Source of the DNA: an uncultured Flavobacteriaceae bacterium
Lineage (GTDB): Bacteria > Bacteroidota > Bacteroidia > Flavobacteriales > Flavobacteriaceae
Assembly: GCA_937944485.1 (NCBI GenBank)
Contig: CALDYU010000014.1
Location: forward strand, 1 to 64,000
Reading direction: 5' to 3'
DNA: 64,000 nucleotides
Below the pieces are notes generated by a model. It saw only the letters and a list, made by a program, of their open reading frames with translations, was not told the origin of the DNA and searched no databases. This document shows positions 52,911 through 62,000 of the stretch, piece by piece. Position 1 is the stretch's first letter. Each line of letters begins with the position of its first letter. The translations under genes and the position numbers were made by a program.

Positions 52911-53326
52911 AATACTTTGTTGTTTGTTAGTTTAAATTAATTTTAAAATTAAGCTTTTCTTAGATGCCCTTAACAGCATTTTTGAGTGTTAAGAAAAACC
53001 CAATTAAGACGTAATGATAGCAAAAATCTGTCTAAATAAACAAATATTCTATAAGATTTTATTTTCGTTGCCGTTAAAGGAGAATCGATAATTATTTTAA
53101 AAAATCAAGAATAGCCTTTATTTATCGGTTGTTTCGAACGATCATCCTCTAAAAATTTACGAAAGTTAAAAAATGTGCTCGATCACAAATAACACCAAAT
53201 TTGTTGTTTTTTTGTGCTGAAAAGTGCTTCTACAACGTTAGAGTTTTTTATTATTGTTCATCATTTTTTTTGAAAATATAGATATTCGAAAATGAAATCA
53301 AAGATTCTACTTAAATGGTCTTTCAA
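52911..53326. other. 416-bp AT-rich non-coding region: susC leader and upstream region
   Basis: I see no credible gene here on either strand. It contains the susC leader with a stem-loop (52969-52993), a near-consensus minus-strand -7 candidate (GATTTTTG, 53021-53028), and otherwise T- and A-rich sequence back to the methyltransferase stop at 53327. No clear terminator for the methyltransferase gene is visible. Confidence 0.6.
52969..52993 (-). promoter_or_regulatory. stem-loop in the susC 5' leader
   Basis: A perfect 7-bp inverted repeat CTTAACA (52969-52975) / TGTTAAG (52987-52993) with an 11-nt loop, 59 nt upstream of the susC start. If transcription starts from the candidate -7 element at 53021-53028, it would lie near the 5' end of the mRNA and could affect stability or small-RNA binding. 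Confidence 0.4.
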
Positions 53327-54511
53327 TTAAATATTCACTTTAGAGCATATTAAAATTTGATAGTGTTCTTTGCAATTTTTAAAAAAGAAAAGATAGGTGT
53401 TTCCGCCATCAATTATTTTGAATTTTTTTCGAATGGTAGCTACACTTTCAGGGAAGTTTCGCACTGTTATGTTTGCTTTTTGAAGCTCTAAATTTTTCAA
53501 GATCTTTTTATTGTAAGGAAGTACATTAAGTATCTTGAAACTTCTACCAGGCCAATCTATCAATGTTTGTGAAGTATATAAATGGGTATTTTGATGTAAT
53601 TTGAAAACTTGGTATTGCTGGCCTATTGCTTTAAACGCACCACTTTTTAATATGGCGGCATTCGGTTCGTAAATATACTTTTGAGGAAGTGCTAATTGCG
53701 CCAGCGCTTTATTTTCATCTGATAAGACAAAATCAAACCGTTCATTTTTTGGTTTTGTGATGTTTGTGGTTGTGATTTTGATTTCATTCTTATAATCCTT
53801 TTTGAGCACCCATAGGAGTTCTTTTACTTCGTTATTGACGGCAACGACATGAATTTCTTTTGCATTTCTCAACGATTTAATGCCAGAAGTTATATCGAGT
53901 AGTGGAGAGGTTTTTAAAAGTATATTTTTTGTTTTATTAAAAAACAAGTCCAAATGTTTTGTAACATCTGGTTTGCAATCTGCTAAAAGAAACACTTTGC
54001 CTTTGGAATTGTTACGACGTGAAGGGTCGATAAATATCCAATCAAATTGTTGTTTAGAATTTTGCAAAAAAGAAATTCCATCTTGACTTAATACCCGAAT
54101 ATTTTTTGCACCTAAAAGATCAAAATTATGAGTCGCTATTTTAGTTAATTCCGAATCTAATTCGCAATGAAAAACAGTGTCTATTTTTTGACTAAAAAAA
54201 TAACTATCAACACCAAAACCACCAGTTAAATCTACAAGCGACTTTCCACTAACAATATCCCTTTTGTATTGCGCTGTAATTTCAGAAGAGGTCTGTTCAA
54301 TATTTACCTTTTTTGGGTAATAAATCTTTGGGGTGTTGAACCAAGTAGGGAGCTTTTTTTGACATTTTTTTCTCCCTTCTATCTGTTGTGCGAGTTCTTT
54401 TGAACTTATAGCATCGAAATTTGAATTTTTGAATAAAACTGACATGATGTCAGTATTTAAATTATCTATTATAAAATTCTGTACACCAGTATTTAATATA
54501 TTTTTATTCAA
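53327..54511 (-). CDS. THUMP-like class I SAM-dependent methyltransferase
   Basis: 394 residues. The central Rossmann methyltransferase starts with motif I DLTGGFGVDSYFFS (about 94-107), acidic HCELDSEL, and the catalytic-type motif DWIFIDPSRRN. The C-terminal third is the THUMP-like region (PNAAILKSGAFKAIGQQY, ending with the beta-rich segment GNTYLFFF). An RNA, probably a tRNA or rRNA, is the likely substrate, inferred from the THUMP-like domain. Seven bp separate it from the AI-2E family gene upstream, so they are co-transcribed. Confidence 0.85.
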   Translation of the reverse strand: MNKNILNTGVQNFIIDNLNTDIMSVLFKNSNFDAISSKELAQQIEGRKKCQKKLPTWFNTPKIYYPKKVNIEQTSSEITAQYKRDIVSGKSLVDLTGGFGVDSYFFSQKIDTVFHCELDSELTKIATHNFDLLGAKNIRVLSQDGISFLQNSKQQFDWIFIDPSRRNNSKGKVFLLADCKPDVTKHLDLFFNKTKNILLKTSPLLDITSGIKSLRNAKEIHVVAVNNEVKELLWVLKKDYKNEIKITTTNITKPKNERFDFVLSDENKALAQLALPQKYIYEPNAAILKSGAFKAIGQQYQVFKLHQNTHLYTSQTLIDWPGRSFKILNVLPYNKKILKNLELQKANITVRNFPESVATIRKKFKIIDGGNTYLFFFKNCKEHYQILICSKVNI

Positions 54512-54518
54512 AGTAAAA

Positions 54519-55607
54519 CTACAAATCTTTGGTTAACGATTTTACGATCTTGTTTTCGGACAAAAATTCCTTTAAAATTACTTTTATTGCTGTATATCCT
54601 GGTACTGCAATGATCATTCCTGTTATTCCGAAAAGTAATCCGCCAATGATAATTATCAAAAATATTTCAAGGGGGTGTGACTTCACACTTTGCGAAAAAA
54701 TTCGAGGTTGTGATACGAAATTGTCTATTAGTTGGCCGGCAAGAAAACCACACATTACTTTAATGGTTTTAGGTAGAATTACAGTGCTAAAATCAGCACC
54801 AATATTACTGGTCATCGTTAGTGTCAACATGAGCAATCCTCCAATGATAGGGCCGACATACGGAATCAAATTTAAAAGGGCACAAAGAAATGCAATTACG
54901 ATAGCATTTTCAACTCTAAAAATTAATAGAATTATAGTGTAAAAAACGAACAAAATTAGGATTTGAAAAACAAGCCCTACGAAGTACCTTGATAATAAAT
55001 CTTTAATTGTATTAATTGACTTTTTTAGTCTCCCCTCTTTGCTGTCCGGAACAAAAACCATAAGTCCTTCTTCAAACAATTTACTGTCTTTCAAGAAGAA
55101 AAAAGCAATAAATAGTACAGAGAATAATCCAATACTGAGACTGCCAAGAATACCGACAAAGGCATTCAAGAAATTAGGAATAAAACCAAAATCAAGGTTG
55201 GCTAGAAATTTAGAGTTTTTTATACTTTGTTCTATTTCAGAAGAATTTACTCCAAAATACTCCGTAATCTGTTGATACAAATTTTCCACGTTCCCTTGTA
55301 AGGCATCAATATTTAAAAGTGATAGATTATGGCCTTGCTGAACCAATAGCGGTATGAACAAGGCAATAATACCTGCGGTAATGCCGATCAGTAAAAGCAT
55401 AGTTACAATAACCGCTATCGCGTTATTGAATTTAAGACGTCTCCGAAGAAATAGTACAATTGGTCGACCGATTAAAGAAATTACCGCAGCAATTGCTATG
55501 TAAACAATTACAGAGCTAATTTTCAGTAAAAAATATCCTAAAATTACTATTCCGACAACTATGGCTAATGCTCTTAATATTCCTTCTGATATTGTTTTTG
55601 AACTCAT
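54519..55607 (-). CDS. AI-2E family (TqsA/PerM-like) membrane transporter
   Basis: 362 residues with about eight transmembrane helices. Family signatures are the N-terminal hydrophobic pairs, a periplasmic or extracytoplasmic stretch (about 85-155), and the conserved NLIPYVGPIIGGLLMLTL and FVSQPRIFSQSVKSHPLEIFLIIIIGGLLFGITGM near the C-terminus. Members export AI-2 or act in ion and pH homeostasis; the sequence does not decide. It sits 49 nt after the DUF4159 gene and 7 nt before the methyltransferase gene. Confidence 0.92.
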   Translation of the reverse strand: MSSKTISEGILRALAIVVGIVILGYFLLKISSVIVYIAIAAVISLIGRPIVLFLRRRLKFNNAIAVIVTMLLLIGITAGIIALFIPLLVQQGHNLSLLNIDALQGNVENLYQQITEYFGVNSSEIEQSIKNSKFLANLDFGFIPNFLNAFVGILGSLSIGLFSVLFIAFFFLKDSKLFEEGLMVFVPDSKEGRLKKSINTIKDLLSRYFVGLVFQILILFVFYTIILLIFRVENAIVIAFLCALLNLIPYVGPIIGGLLMLTLTMTSNIGADFSTVILPKTIKVMCGFLAGQLIDNFVSQPRIFSQSVKSHPLEIFLIIIIGGLLFGITGMIIAVPGYTAIKVILKEFLSENKIVKSLTKDL

Positions 55608-55656
55608 GATTAGTTCGTTTTCGAATTTGTATTATTTTATGTTGTTACTATTTGTC

Positions 55657-56307
55657 TTAATTTTTGAAGACGTAAGAGATGATATTGGCTCCCATTTGTA
55701 AAGCCTTTAAACGAGTGTCTTCTGAATCGTTGTGTACGGTTGGATCTTCCCATCCATCTCCCAAATCTGATTCGAAAGTGAATAGTAGAATCAACCGTGA
55801 CTCATGAAATATGCCAAGCGCTTGAGGTCGTTTTCCATCATGTTCATGAATTTTAGGCAATCCTTCAGGAAATTTATATTCTTGTGAAAAAATAGAATGA
55901 TCTCTTCCTAACTCTTGCAACTCTTTATTTGGAAAAATCTTGTCTAATTCTTTTCTAATATAAGGTGACATTCCATAATTATCATCAATATGAAGAAAGC
56001 CTCCTGAGAGTAGATAGGTTCTTAGATTTTTGATTTCTTCTTCTGAGAAAACAACATTGCCATGTCCCGTCATATGAAGAAACGGATATTGAAAGATACC
56101 TATATTACCAACTTCAATAGTTTGAGGCTTATCTACGATTTTTGTGCCTATATTTTCATTGCAAAACCGAATTAAATTGGGCACAGCTGTCGGGTTTGAA
56201 TACCAATCACCACCACCATTATACTTCAGAATACCAATTTCTTGTCCAAAAACATAAAATGAAGTTAAAAAGGCCAAAGTGAATGTCAGCTGCGTAAGGT
56301 GTTTCAT
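55657..56307 (-). CDS. DUF4159 domain exported protein
   Basis: 216 residues from ATG 56307. The open frame extends upstream to 56415, but that would overlap the divergent DUF1223 gene, and a -7 element lies between the two starts. A signal peptide (about 1-21, LAFLTSFYVFGQ) precedes the DUF4159 domain: ILKYNGGGDWYSNP, FPFLHMTGHGNV-like stretch (YPFLHMTGHGN), LRTYLLSGGFLHIDDNYG and the C-terminal LKALQMGANIISYVF. The fold resembles class I glutamine amidotransferase-like domains. Function unknown. Probably the first gene of a unit with the AI-2E family and methyltransferase genes. Confidence 0.87.
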   Translation of the reverse strand: MKHLTQLTFTLAFLTSFYVFGQEIGILKYNGGGDWYSNPTAVPNLIRFCNENIGTKIVDKPQTIEVGNIGIFQYPFLHMTGHGNVVFSEEEIKNLRTYLLSGGFLHIDDNYGMSPYIRKELDKIFPNKELQELGRDHSIFSQEYKFPEGLPKIHEHDGKRPQALGIFHESRLILLFTFESDLGDGWEDPTVHNDSEDTRLKALQMGANIISYVFKN

Positions 56308-56336
56308 CGCTACTCGTCTTAAATAAGGAAATTCAT

Positions 56337-56344
56337 CAAATTTA
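56337..56344 (-). promoter_or_regulatory. -7 element (TAAATTTG) for the DUF4159 gene
   Basis: Exact TAnnTTTG match on the minus strand, 29 nt upstream of the ATG at 56307; this supports the shorter start. It lies in the short gap before the divergent DUF1223 gene. Confidence 0.5.
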
Positions 56345-56353
56345 GTAAATATC

Positions 56354-57136
56354 ATGTTGAAAAATCTTGTTATCGGTTTTATTGTATTAGGTAGTTTAAG
56401 CATTGTAGCTTTCAAGAGTGGTGTTGAAGGAAGAAAGAAAGTAATTGGTGATTTAGAAAATTCTGCAATTTATGAACCAGTAGTGGTATTGGAATTATTC
56501 ACGTCGCAAGGATGTTCAAGTTGCCCAGCGGCAGATGCTTTGTTAGAGAAAGTAAAGAAAGAGCATCGAGACAATGTGTTCGCCCTATCATACCATGTTG
56601 ATTATTGGAATTATATTGGGTGGAAAGACCCATTTAGTGCAGCCAAGTATGCGAAAAAGCAACGTGAATACAACCTTAAATTTCGAAATAATAGTAATTA
56701 CACCCCGCAACTTGTAGTGAACGGTAGTACTCATTTCGTTGGTTCGAATGCTTCAAAAATGTATAAAAGTATTGGTGATTATAATAAGATGAAATCGCCG
56801 AACACCATTGCTATAACTAATATTGCCATAAAAAATGATGTTGTTTCGGTTGCTTATGAAGTCAAAGGCGATTTAGAAAATAAATCTGTTAGAGTACTAC
56901 TTGTACTTGATGAGCGGACTACAAGCGTTAAACGAGGTGAAAATAGAAATAGAACGTTGAAGAATAGCAATATTGTAGTTGCTGAAGCCATTAGTGAAAT
57001 GACTTCATCTTCTGGTTCAGTTGCTTTTGAAATTCCCGATTTAGTTGCCAAAGACGAACGTGTCAATGTGATTGTGTTAGTTGAAAACGACGCATTGGAT
57101 ATAACGGCTGCTGATAAGCAGGCGACTTTACGTTAG
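56354..57136 (+). CDS. DUF1223 thioredoxin-fold protein
   Basis: 260 residues. An N-terminal hydrophobic segment (about 3-20, LVIGFIVLGSLSIVAF) acts as a signal or anchor. The DUF1223 domain has a thioredoxin-like start, VVVLELFTSQGCSSCPAAD with the CxxC pair Cys55-Cys58, then ALSYHVDYWNYIGWKDPF and YTPQLVVNG with the cis-proline-type position. The C-terminal third is an Ig-like beta domain. It is probably a periplasmic thiol or disulfide protein; the partner is unknown. A bidirectional terminator follows. Confidence 0.88.
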   Translation: MLKNLVIGFIVLGSLSIVAFKSGVEGRKKVIGDLENSAIYEPVVVLELFTSQGCSSCPAADALLEKVKKEHRDNVFALSYHVDYWNYIGWKDPFSAAKYAKKQREYNLKFRNNSNYTPQLVVNGSTHFVGSNASKMYKSIGDYNKMKSPNTIAITNIAIKNDVVSVAYEVKGDLENKSVRVLLVLDERTTSVKRGENRNRTLKNSNIVVAEAISEMTSSSGSVAFEIPDLVAKDERVNVIVLVENDALDITAADKQATLR

Positions 57137-57158
57137 TTGAAATTGGTTGTTGTTTAAG

Positions 57159-57197
57159 ACTCCGTAATTATGTTCATGCATATTACGGAGTTTTTTG
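57159..57197. terminator. intrinsic terminator between the DUF1223 gene and rsmE
   Basis: A perfect 10-bp stem ACTCCGTAAT (57159-57168) / ATTACGGAGT (57182-57191) with a 13-nt loop, followed by T6 on the plus strand. It ends directly at the convergent rsmE stop; on the minus strand the U-tract is weak, so the plus-strand gene is the clearer user. Confidence 0.85.
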
Positions 57198-57905
57198 TCA
57201 ACCGTTGTTGATCATATTAACCGTTGCGCAAGCTACAATAGCGGCTGTTTCTGTTCTAAGGCGATTTTCGCCAAGAGAAACGGGAAGAAAACCGTTGTCA
57301 TAGGCATCTTTAATCTCTTTCTTAGAAAAATCACCTTCAGGGCCGATTAATATCATTACATCTTTGTCAGGGGCAATACGTCTTTTTAAATCTAATTTTT
57401 CTTCTTCTTCGCAATGGGCGATAAAGCAAAGACCTTCATGCGATTTTGTTATGAAGTCAGCATATGAAATGGGATCATTCAATTTCGGTAAGAATACCTG
57501 TAGCGATTGCTTCATGGCTGATTGAATGACTTTTCGCATTCGTTCTATTTTTATTACTTTTCGCTCAGAATTGTCGCAAATTATTGGGGTAATCTCATTA
57601 ACTCCGATTTCAGTAGCTTTTTCTAAAAACCACTCAAAGCGATCATTCATTTTTGTTGGAGCAACAACTAAATGAAACCAATGCATTTTTTGATGCTTTT
57701 TGTCAGTGTCAATAATTTGCGCAGTACATTTTTTACTTTCTAAACTAATTATTTTAGCCTCAAATAAATATCCTTTGCCATTGGTTAGGTGTATAACATC
57801 GCCTTCTTTTTTACGAAGTACTTTGCTGATATGTTTGCTTTCGTCTTCGTTGAAGGTGAATTGAGCGGCACTGCCGTCAATTTTAGGATTATAGAAAAGT
57901 TGCAT
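57198..57905 (-). CDS. rsmE: 16S rRNA (uracil1498-N3)-methyltransferase
   Basis: 235 residues, normal for RsmE. It has the N-terminal PUA-like RNA-binding part and a SPOUT methyltransferase domain with the knot motifs ILIGPEGDFSKKEI and SLGENRLRTETAAIVA near the C-terminus. It methylates N3 of U1498 in 16S rRNA. It follows tsaD by 33 nt and is probably in its transcript. Confidence 0.95.
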   Translation of the reverse strand: MQLFYNPKIDGSAAQFTFNEDESKHISKVLRKKEGDVIHLTNGKGYLFEAKIISLESKKCTAQIIDTDKKHQKMHWFHLVVAPTKMNDRFEWFLEKATEIGVNEITPIICDNSERKVIKIERMRKVIQSAMKQSLQVFLPKLNDPISYADFITKSHEGLCFIAHCEEEEKLDLKRRIAPDKDVMILIGPEGDFSKKEIKDAYDNGFLPVSLGENRLRTETAAIVACATVNMINNG

Positions 57906-57938
57906 TAAAAATTTATTTATATTTTTTTGATTCTTTAA

Positions 57939-58961
57939 TTACGCGATTTTATATCGCGCTTTCGCTGTTATTTCTTGTTTCGCAAAATCGTTTTCTAGAT
58001 ATTTTAAATACCCCACAATGCCAATCATAGCGGCGTTGTCAGTACAATATTCAAATTTTGGAATATAAGTGCTCCAGCCATGCGTTTGAACACTGTTTTT
58101 AAGCGCTTTTCGAATGCCAGAATTAGCCGAAACTCCGCCACCAATTGCAATTTGTTTTATGCCAGTTTGTTGAACAGCCTTATGCAATTTGTCCATTAGA
58201 ATTTCGATAATGGTATATTGAATAGATGCGCAAATGTCATTTAAATTTTTGGATATAAAAGCAGGGTCGTTTTTAGTTTCTTTTTGAATAAAGTATAATA
58301 TACCAGTTTTTAATCCGCTAAAGCTAAAATTCAAACCACTAACTCTTGGTTTGGTAAATTGATATTTTTTAGGATTTCCAAGTTGTGCATATTTGTCTAT
58401 TAGCGGTCCGCCCGGATAAGGTAAGCCCAAAATTTTGGCACTTTTGTCAAAGGCTTCGCCAACAGCATCGTCAAGAGTTTCGCCCAGAATTTTCATGTCA
58501 AAATAATCACGTACTAAAACAATTTGCGTATGCCCACCGCTGATAGTCATTCCAATAAAAGGAAATTGCGGTGTTGGATTTTCATTTTCAATAAAATGAG
58601 CCAATATATGAGCTTGCATATGATTGACTTCTATTAATGGAATATTTAATCCGAGGGCTAATGATTTAGCAAAAGAAGTGCCAACAAGTAAGGAGCCCAT
58701 TAGACCAGGTCCGCGTGTAAAAGCTATGGCTGATAATTGTTTTTTGTCGATATTTGCTTTCGACAATGCTTGGTGTACAACAGGAACGATATTTTGCTGA
58801 TGTGCTCTTGAGGCTAATTCAGGTACAACACCTCCATATTCCTCATGAATTTTCTGGGTGGCTACCACATTGCTCAAAACTTTTTTATTGCATAAAACGG
58901 CCGCAGAAGTATCATCGCATGATGATTCTATAGCGAGAATATATTTTATTTCTTTGCCCAC
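57939..58961 (-). CDS. tsaD: tRNA N6-threonylcarbamoyladenosine biosynthesis protein TsaD
   Basis: 340 residues from GTG 58961, the standard length. A longer frame starts at ATG 59000, but a perfect -7 element lies just inside that extension, so the ATG would be upstream of the transcript. Motifs are ILAIESSCDDTSAAVL (start), the metal-binding HMQAH (in VNHMQAHILAHF), ISGGHTQIV, AIGGGVSANSG and the C-terminal CTDNAAMIG. TsaD transfers threonylcarbamoyl to A37 of ANN-decoding tRNAs with TsaB and TsaE. It is divergent from the TamB-like gene. Confidence 0.95.
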   Translation of the reverse strand: MGKEIKYILAIESSCDDTSAAVLCNKKVLSNVVATQKIHEEYGGVVPELASRAHQQNIVPVVHQALSKANIDKKQLSAIAFTRGPGLMGSLLVGTSFAKSLALGLNIPLIEVNHMQAHILAHFIENENPTPQFPFIGMTISGGHTQIVLVRDYFDMKILGETLDDAVGEAFDKSAKILGLPYPGGPLIDKYAQLGNPKKYQFTKPRVSGLNFSFSGLKTGILYFIQKETKNDPAFISKNLNDICASIQYTIIEILMDKLHKAVQQTGIKQIAIGGGVSANSGIRKALKNSVQTHGWSTYIPKFEYCTDNAAMIGIVGYLKYLENDFAKQEITAKARYKIA

Positions 58962-58986
58962 CAGTTTTGGAATAAAAATTGGAGTA

Positions 58987-58994
58987 CAAAGGTA
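58987..58994 (-). promoter_or_regulatory. -7 element (TACCTTTG) for tsaD-rsmE
   Basis: Exact TAnnTTTG match on the minus strand, 25 nt upstream of the GTG at 58961. It decides against the ATG at 59000 as the tsaD start. Confidence 0.6.
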
Positions 58995-59030
58995 AAACAT
59001 AAAAGCCCTATCAGAAAACTAAGAAAAATA

Positions 59031-62000
59031 TTGCTTCGAATTGTATTGGTGATTTTACTAGTATTAGTTTTGGGCACTATTGTACTCTCATTACCTGTCG
59101 TTCAAACCCGCTTGGCTAAAGTTGCTACAAAATCGATTAACGATAAATATGGCACGAATATCAACATAGATAAACTTAAATTTTCTCTGATTTCTTGGAA
59201 TACGTCTCTAGAGGGAATCTATGTTGAAGATTATCAAAAAGACACCTTGTTTTATGTGAATGACCTGACCACATCAGTGCTGAGTATTCGAAACCTTATT
59301 AATGGTAAATTAGAGTTTGGCGATATTCAGATGAACGGATTAGATTTTAAATTGAAAACATATAAAGATTCCGTCGCCACCAATCTTGAAGTTTTTATTG
59401 ATAAACTTGATGATGGATCACCTAGAAAACCAGGTACTCCACCTTTCTTTTTTTCATCTTCTAAGGTCAATATATTAAATAGTAATTTCAGGCTGTTAGA
59501 TGAAAATCGCGAAACAGTAGAAATGCTAGACTTTAGTCAACTGAATATCAATGCTGAAGATTTTCAAATATTAGGCCCTGAGGTTGTTTCAAAAATAAAG
59601 TCTATGTCCTTTCATAGTGATCGAGGTGTAAGGGTAGACACGCTTTCCACGAACTTTACCTATACGAAACAGCAAATGCGATTTGATGCTCTAGGTATTA
59701 AAACATCTGAATCGAAAATAAAAGGCGCACTTGTTTTTAATTATGATCGAAAGGATTTTGGTGACTTTTTAAATAAAGTCAATGTAGTGGCTTCTTTTGA
59801 CGAATCAATAGTGGCTTCTGACGAATTGAATTTATTTTACAATCAATTCGGAAAGAGCAAAAAGCTACTTTTTAGCTCAAATATTACTGGGGTTTTAAAT
59901 GATTTAAATACCAATAGACTATTTGTATTGTCTGACAATACTGGTATTCGAGGTGATTTTAATTTTAAAAATCTCTTTAGCAAAACTGAACCCTTTACCA
60001 TGAAGGCTAAAATGAAAAACGTGACCACGAGCTATTATGAGTTACGTTCATTAATGCCTAATATTTTAGGTAAGTTGCCCGCAACCTTTAAAAAATTTGG
60101 CGAGTTTACCTTACGGGGTGATGCTGTGGTTACAGAAAAAGCAATTCAAGCCAAAGTTAATATCAATACGCTTGTAGGCAGTAGTTATGTCGATGCTGAA
60201 TTAACCAGTATTGATAATATTGATAATGCCGCTTATAAAGGTTTTATTTCTTTAATCGATTTTGATTTAGGAACCTTCACGGAAAATCAGAAATTAGGTA
60301 AGACTACTTTAGATTTTAATGTAGAAGGTACTGGTTTTTTACAAGAAAATTTAAATACCGAAATAATAGGTAAAATATATGAGATATCCTTTAATAGTTA
60401 TAAGTATGAAAACATAGATGTATCTGGTATTGTTAAAGATCAGTTGTTTGATGGGTCATTGGTTGTTAATGATGAAAATCTCAAATTGAATTTTAAAGGA
60501 TTGGCAGCATTTAAGTCAGATCGCAATAATTTCAATTTTTTTGCGAATGTTGATTATGCAGATTTGAAGAAGTTAAATTTTATAAATGATAGCGTCTCCA
60601 TTTTTAAGGGTATTGTCAATATGGATATTACGGGTAATTCACTAGACAATATTACCGGAGATATCAAGTTTGCAAAAACCAATTTTCAGAACAAAAATGA
60701 CACGTATTACTTTAAAGATTTTAAGGTGTCATCAAGTTTTGGGTCTGATGGCGTACGAACTATAGATATCAACTCTACCGACATTATTACGGGATATTTA
60801 AAGGGTAAATTTAAAGTTGCGGAGTTAGGTAAGTTATTACAAAATTCATTAGGTTCTGTTTACACAAACTATAGGCCATTCGAAATATCTGATGGACAAA
60901 CGTTAAATTTTAATTTCAAAATTTATAATAAAATTGTTGATGTCTTTTTTCCAGAAATAAAATTTGACCCAAATACTTTTATAAAAGGAAATATAGTTGC
61001 CGATGAGGGTGACTTTAAATTAAATTTTAAATCTCCCAGTATATCCGCCTTCGGTACTGCTGCTGATAAAATAGAATTAAAAATTGATAACAAAAACCCA
61101 CTGTTTAATACGTTTGTTTCCGTTGGAGATTTGTCTACTCCGTACTACGATGTCAAAGACTTTAATTTGATTAATACCACTTTAAAAGACACCTTGTTTT
61201 TTAGAGCAGAGTTTAAAGGAGGAAGTGAATATGACGATAGTTATAATCTCAATTTTTACCACACATTTAATAAGTCTAAAAAATCGGTAATAGGTTTAAA
61301 AAAATCAGATGTTAGTTTTAAAGGAAATACCTGGATACTCAATAAAGAAGGGGATTCTAAGAATAAAGTCATAATAAATAGAACCCTAGATAGTATTGCA
61401 ATTGAAGAAATTGTGATGAATAACGAGGAGCAAGAACAAATTCGATTACGGGGTACACTGGCAGATTCTACGTCAAAAGACCTACAGTTACAATTCAAAA
61501 TAGTTTCTTTAGATAAGGTCGCTCCAGTAATAGATAGTTTAAATCTTGAAGGCGAAATAAACGGTACCTTACGCGTATTTCAAAAAGATGGAATTTATTT
61601 GCCTTCGTCTAATTTAGGGGTTCGTGATTTATCAGTTAACGGAATACGCTTAGGTGATTTAACCATGGGTATTGTCGGAAATAAAGATTTGTCTGATTTT
61701 GTAGTTAATACACAAATTACTGATAATGGCATTGAAAAATTAGGTATTGTTGGAAACATCAATAATGAAAACAAGATTCCGCAAGCGGCATTACTTGCTA
61801 ATTTTCGAAATTTTGATTTAGCACCCTTTAGTCCACTTGGCGATGGTGTGATTGATCATATTAGGGGTTTTGTTAATGGTAGTGCCCGTATTAATGGTAA
61901 TATAGATAATCCCTCGATCAATGGCTTACTTACTTTAGATAATGCTGGTATTGCTGTACCCTATTTAAATGTAGATTATAGTTTTGCACCCAATTCAAGA

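Noticed and set aside
58962..59000. ATG at 59000 as the tsaD start
   Set aside because: A perfect -7 element on the minus strand (58987-58994) lies within the extra codons, and the extra residues are not part of the TsaD fold.
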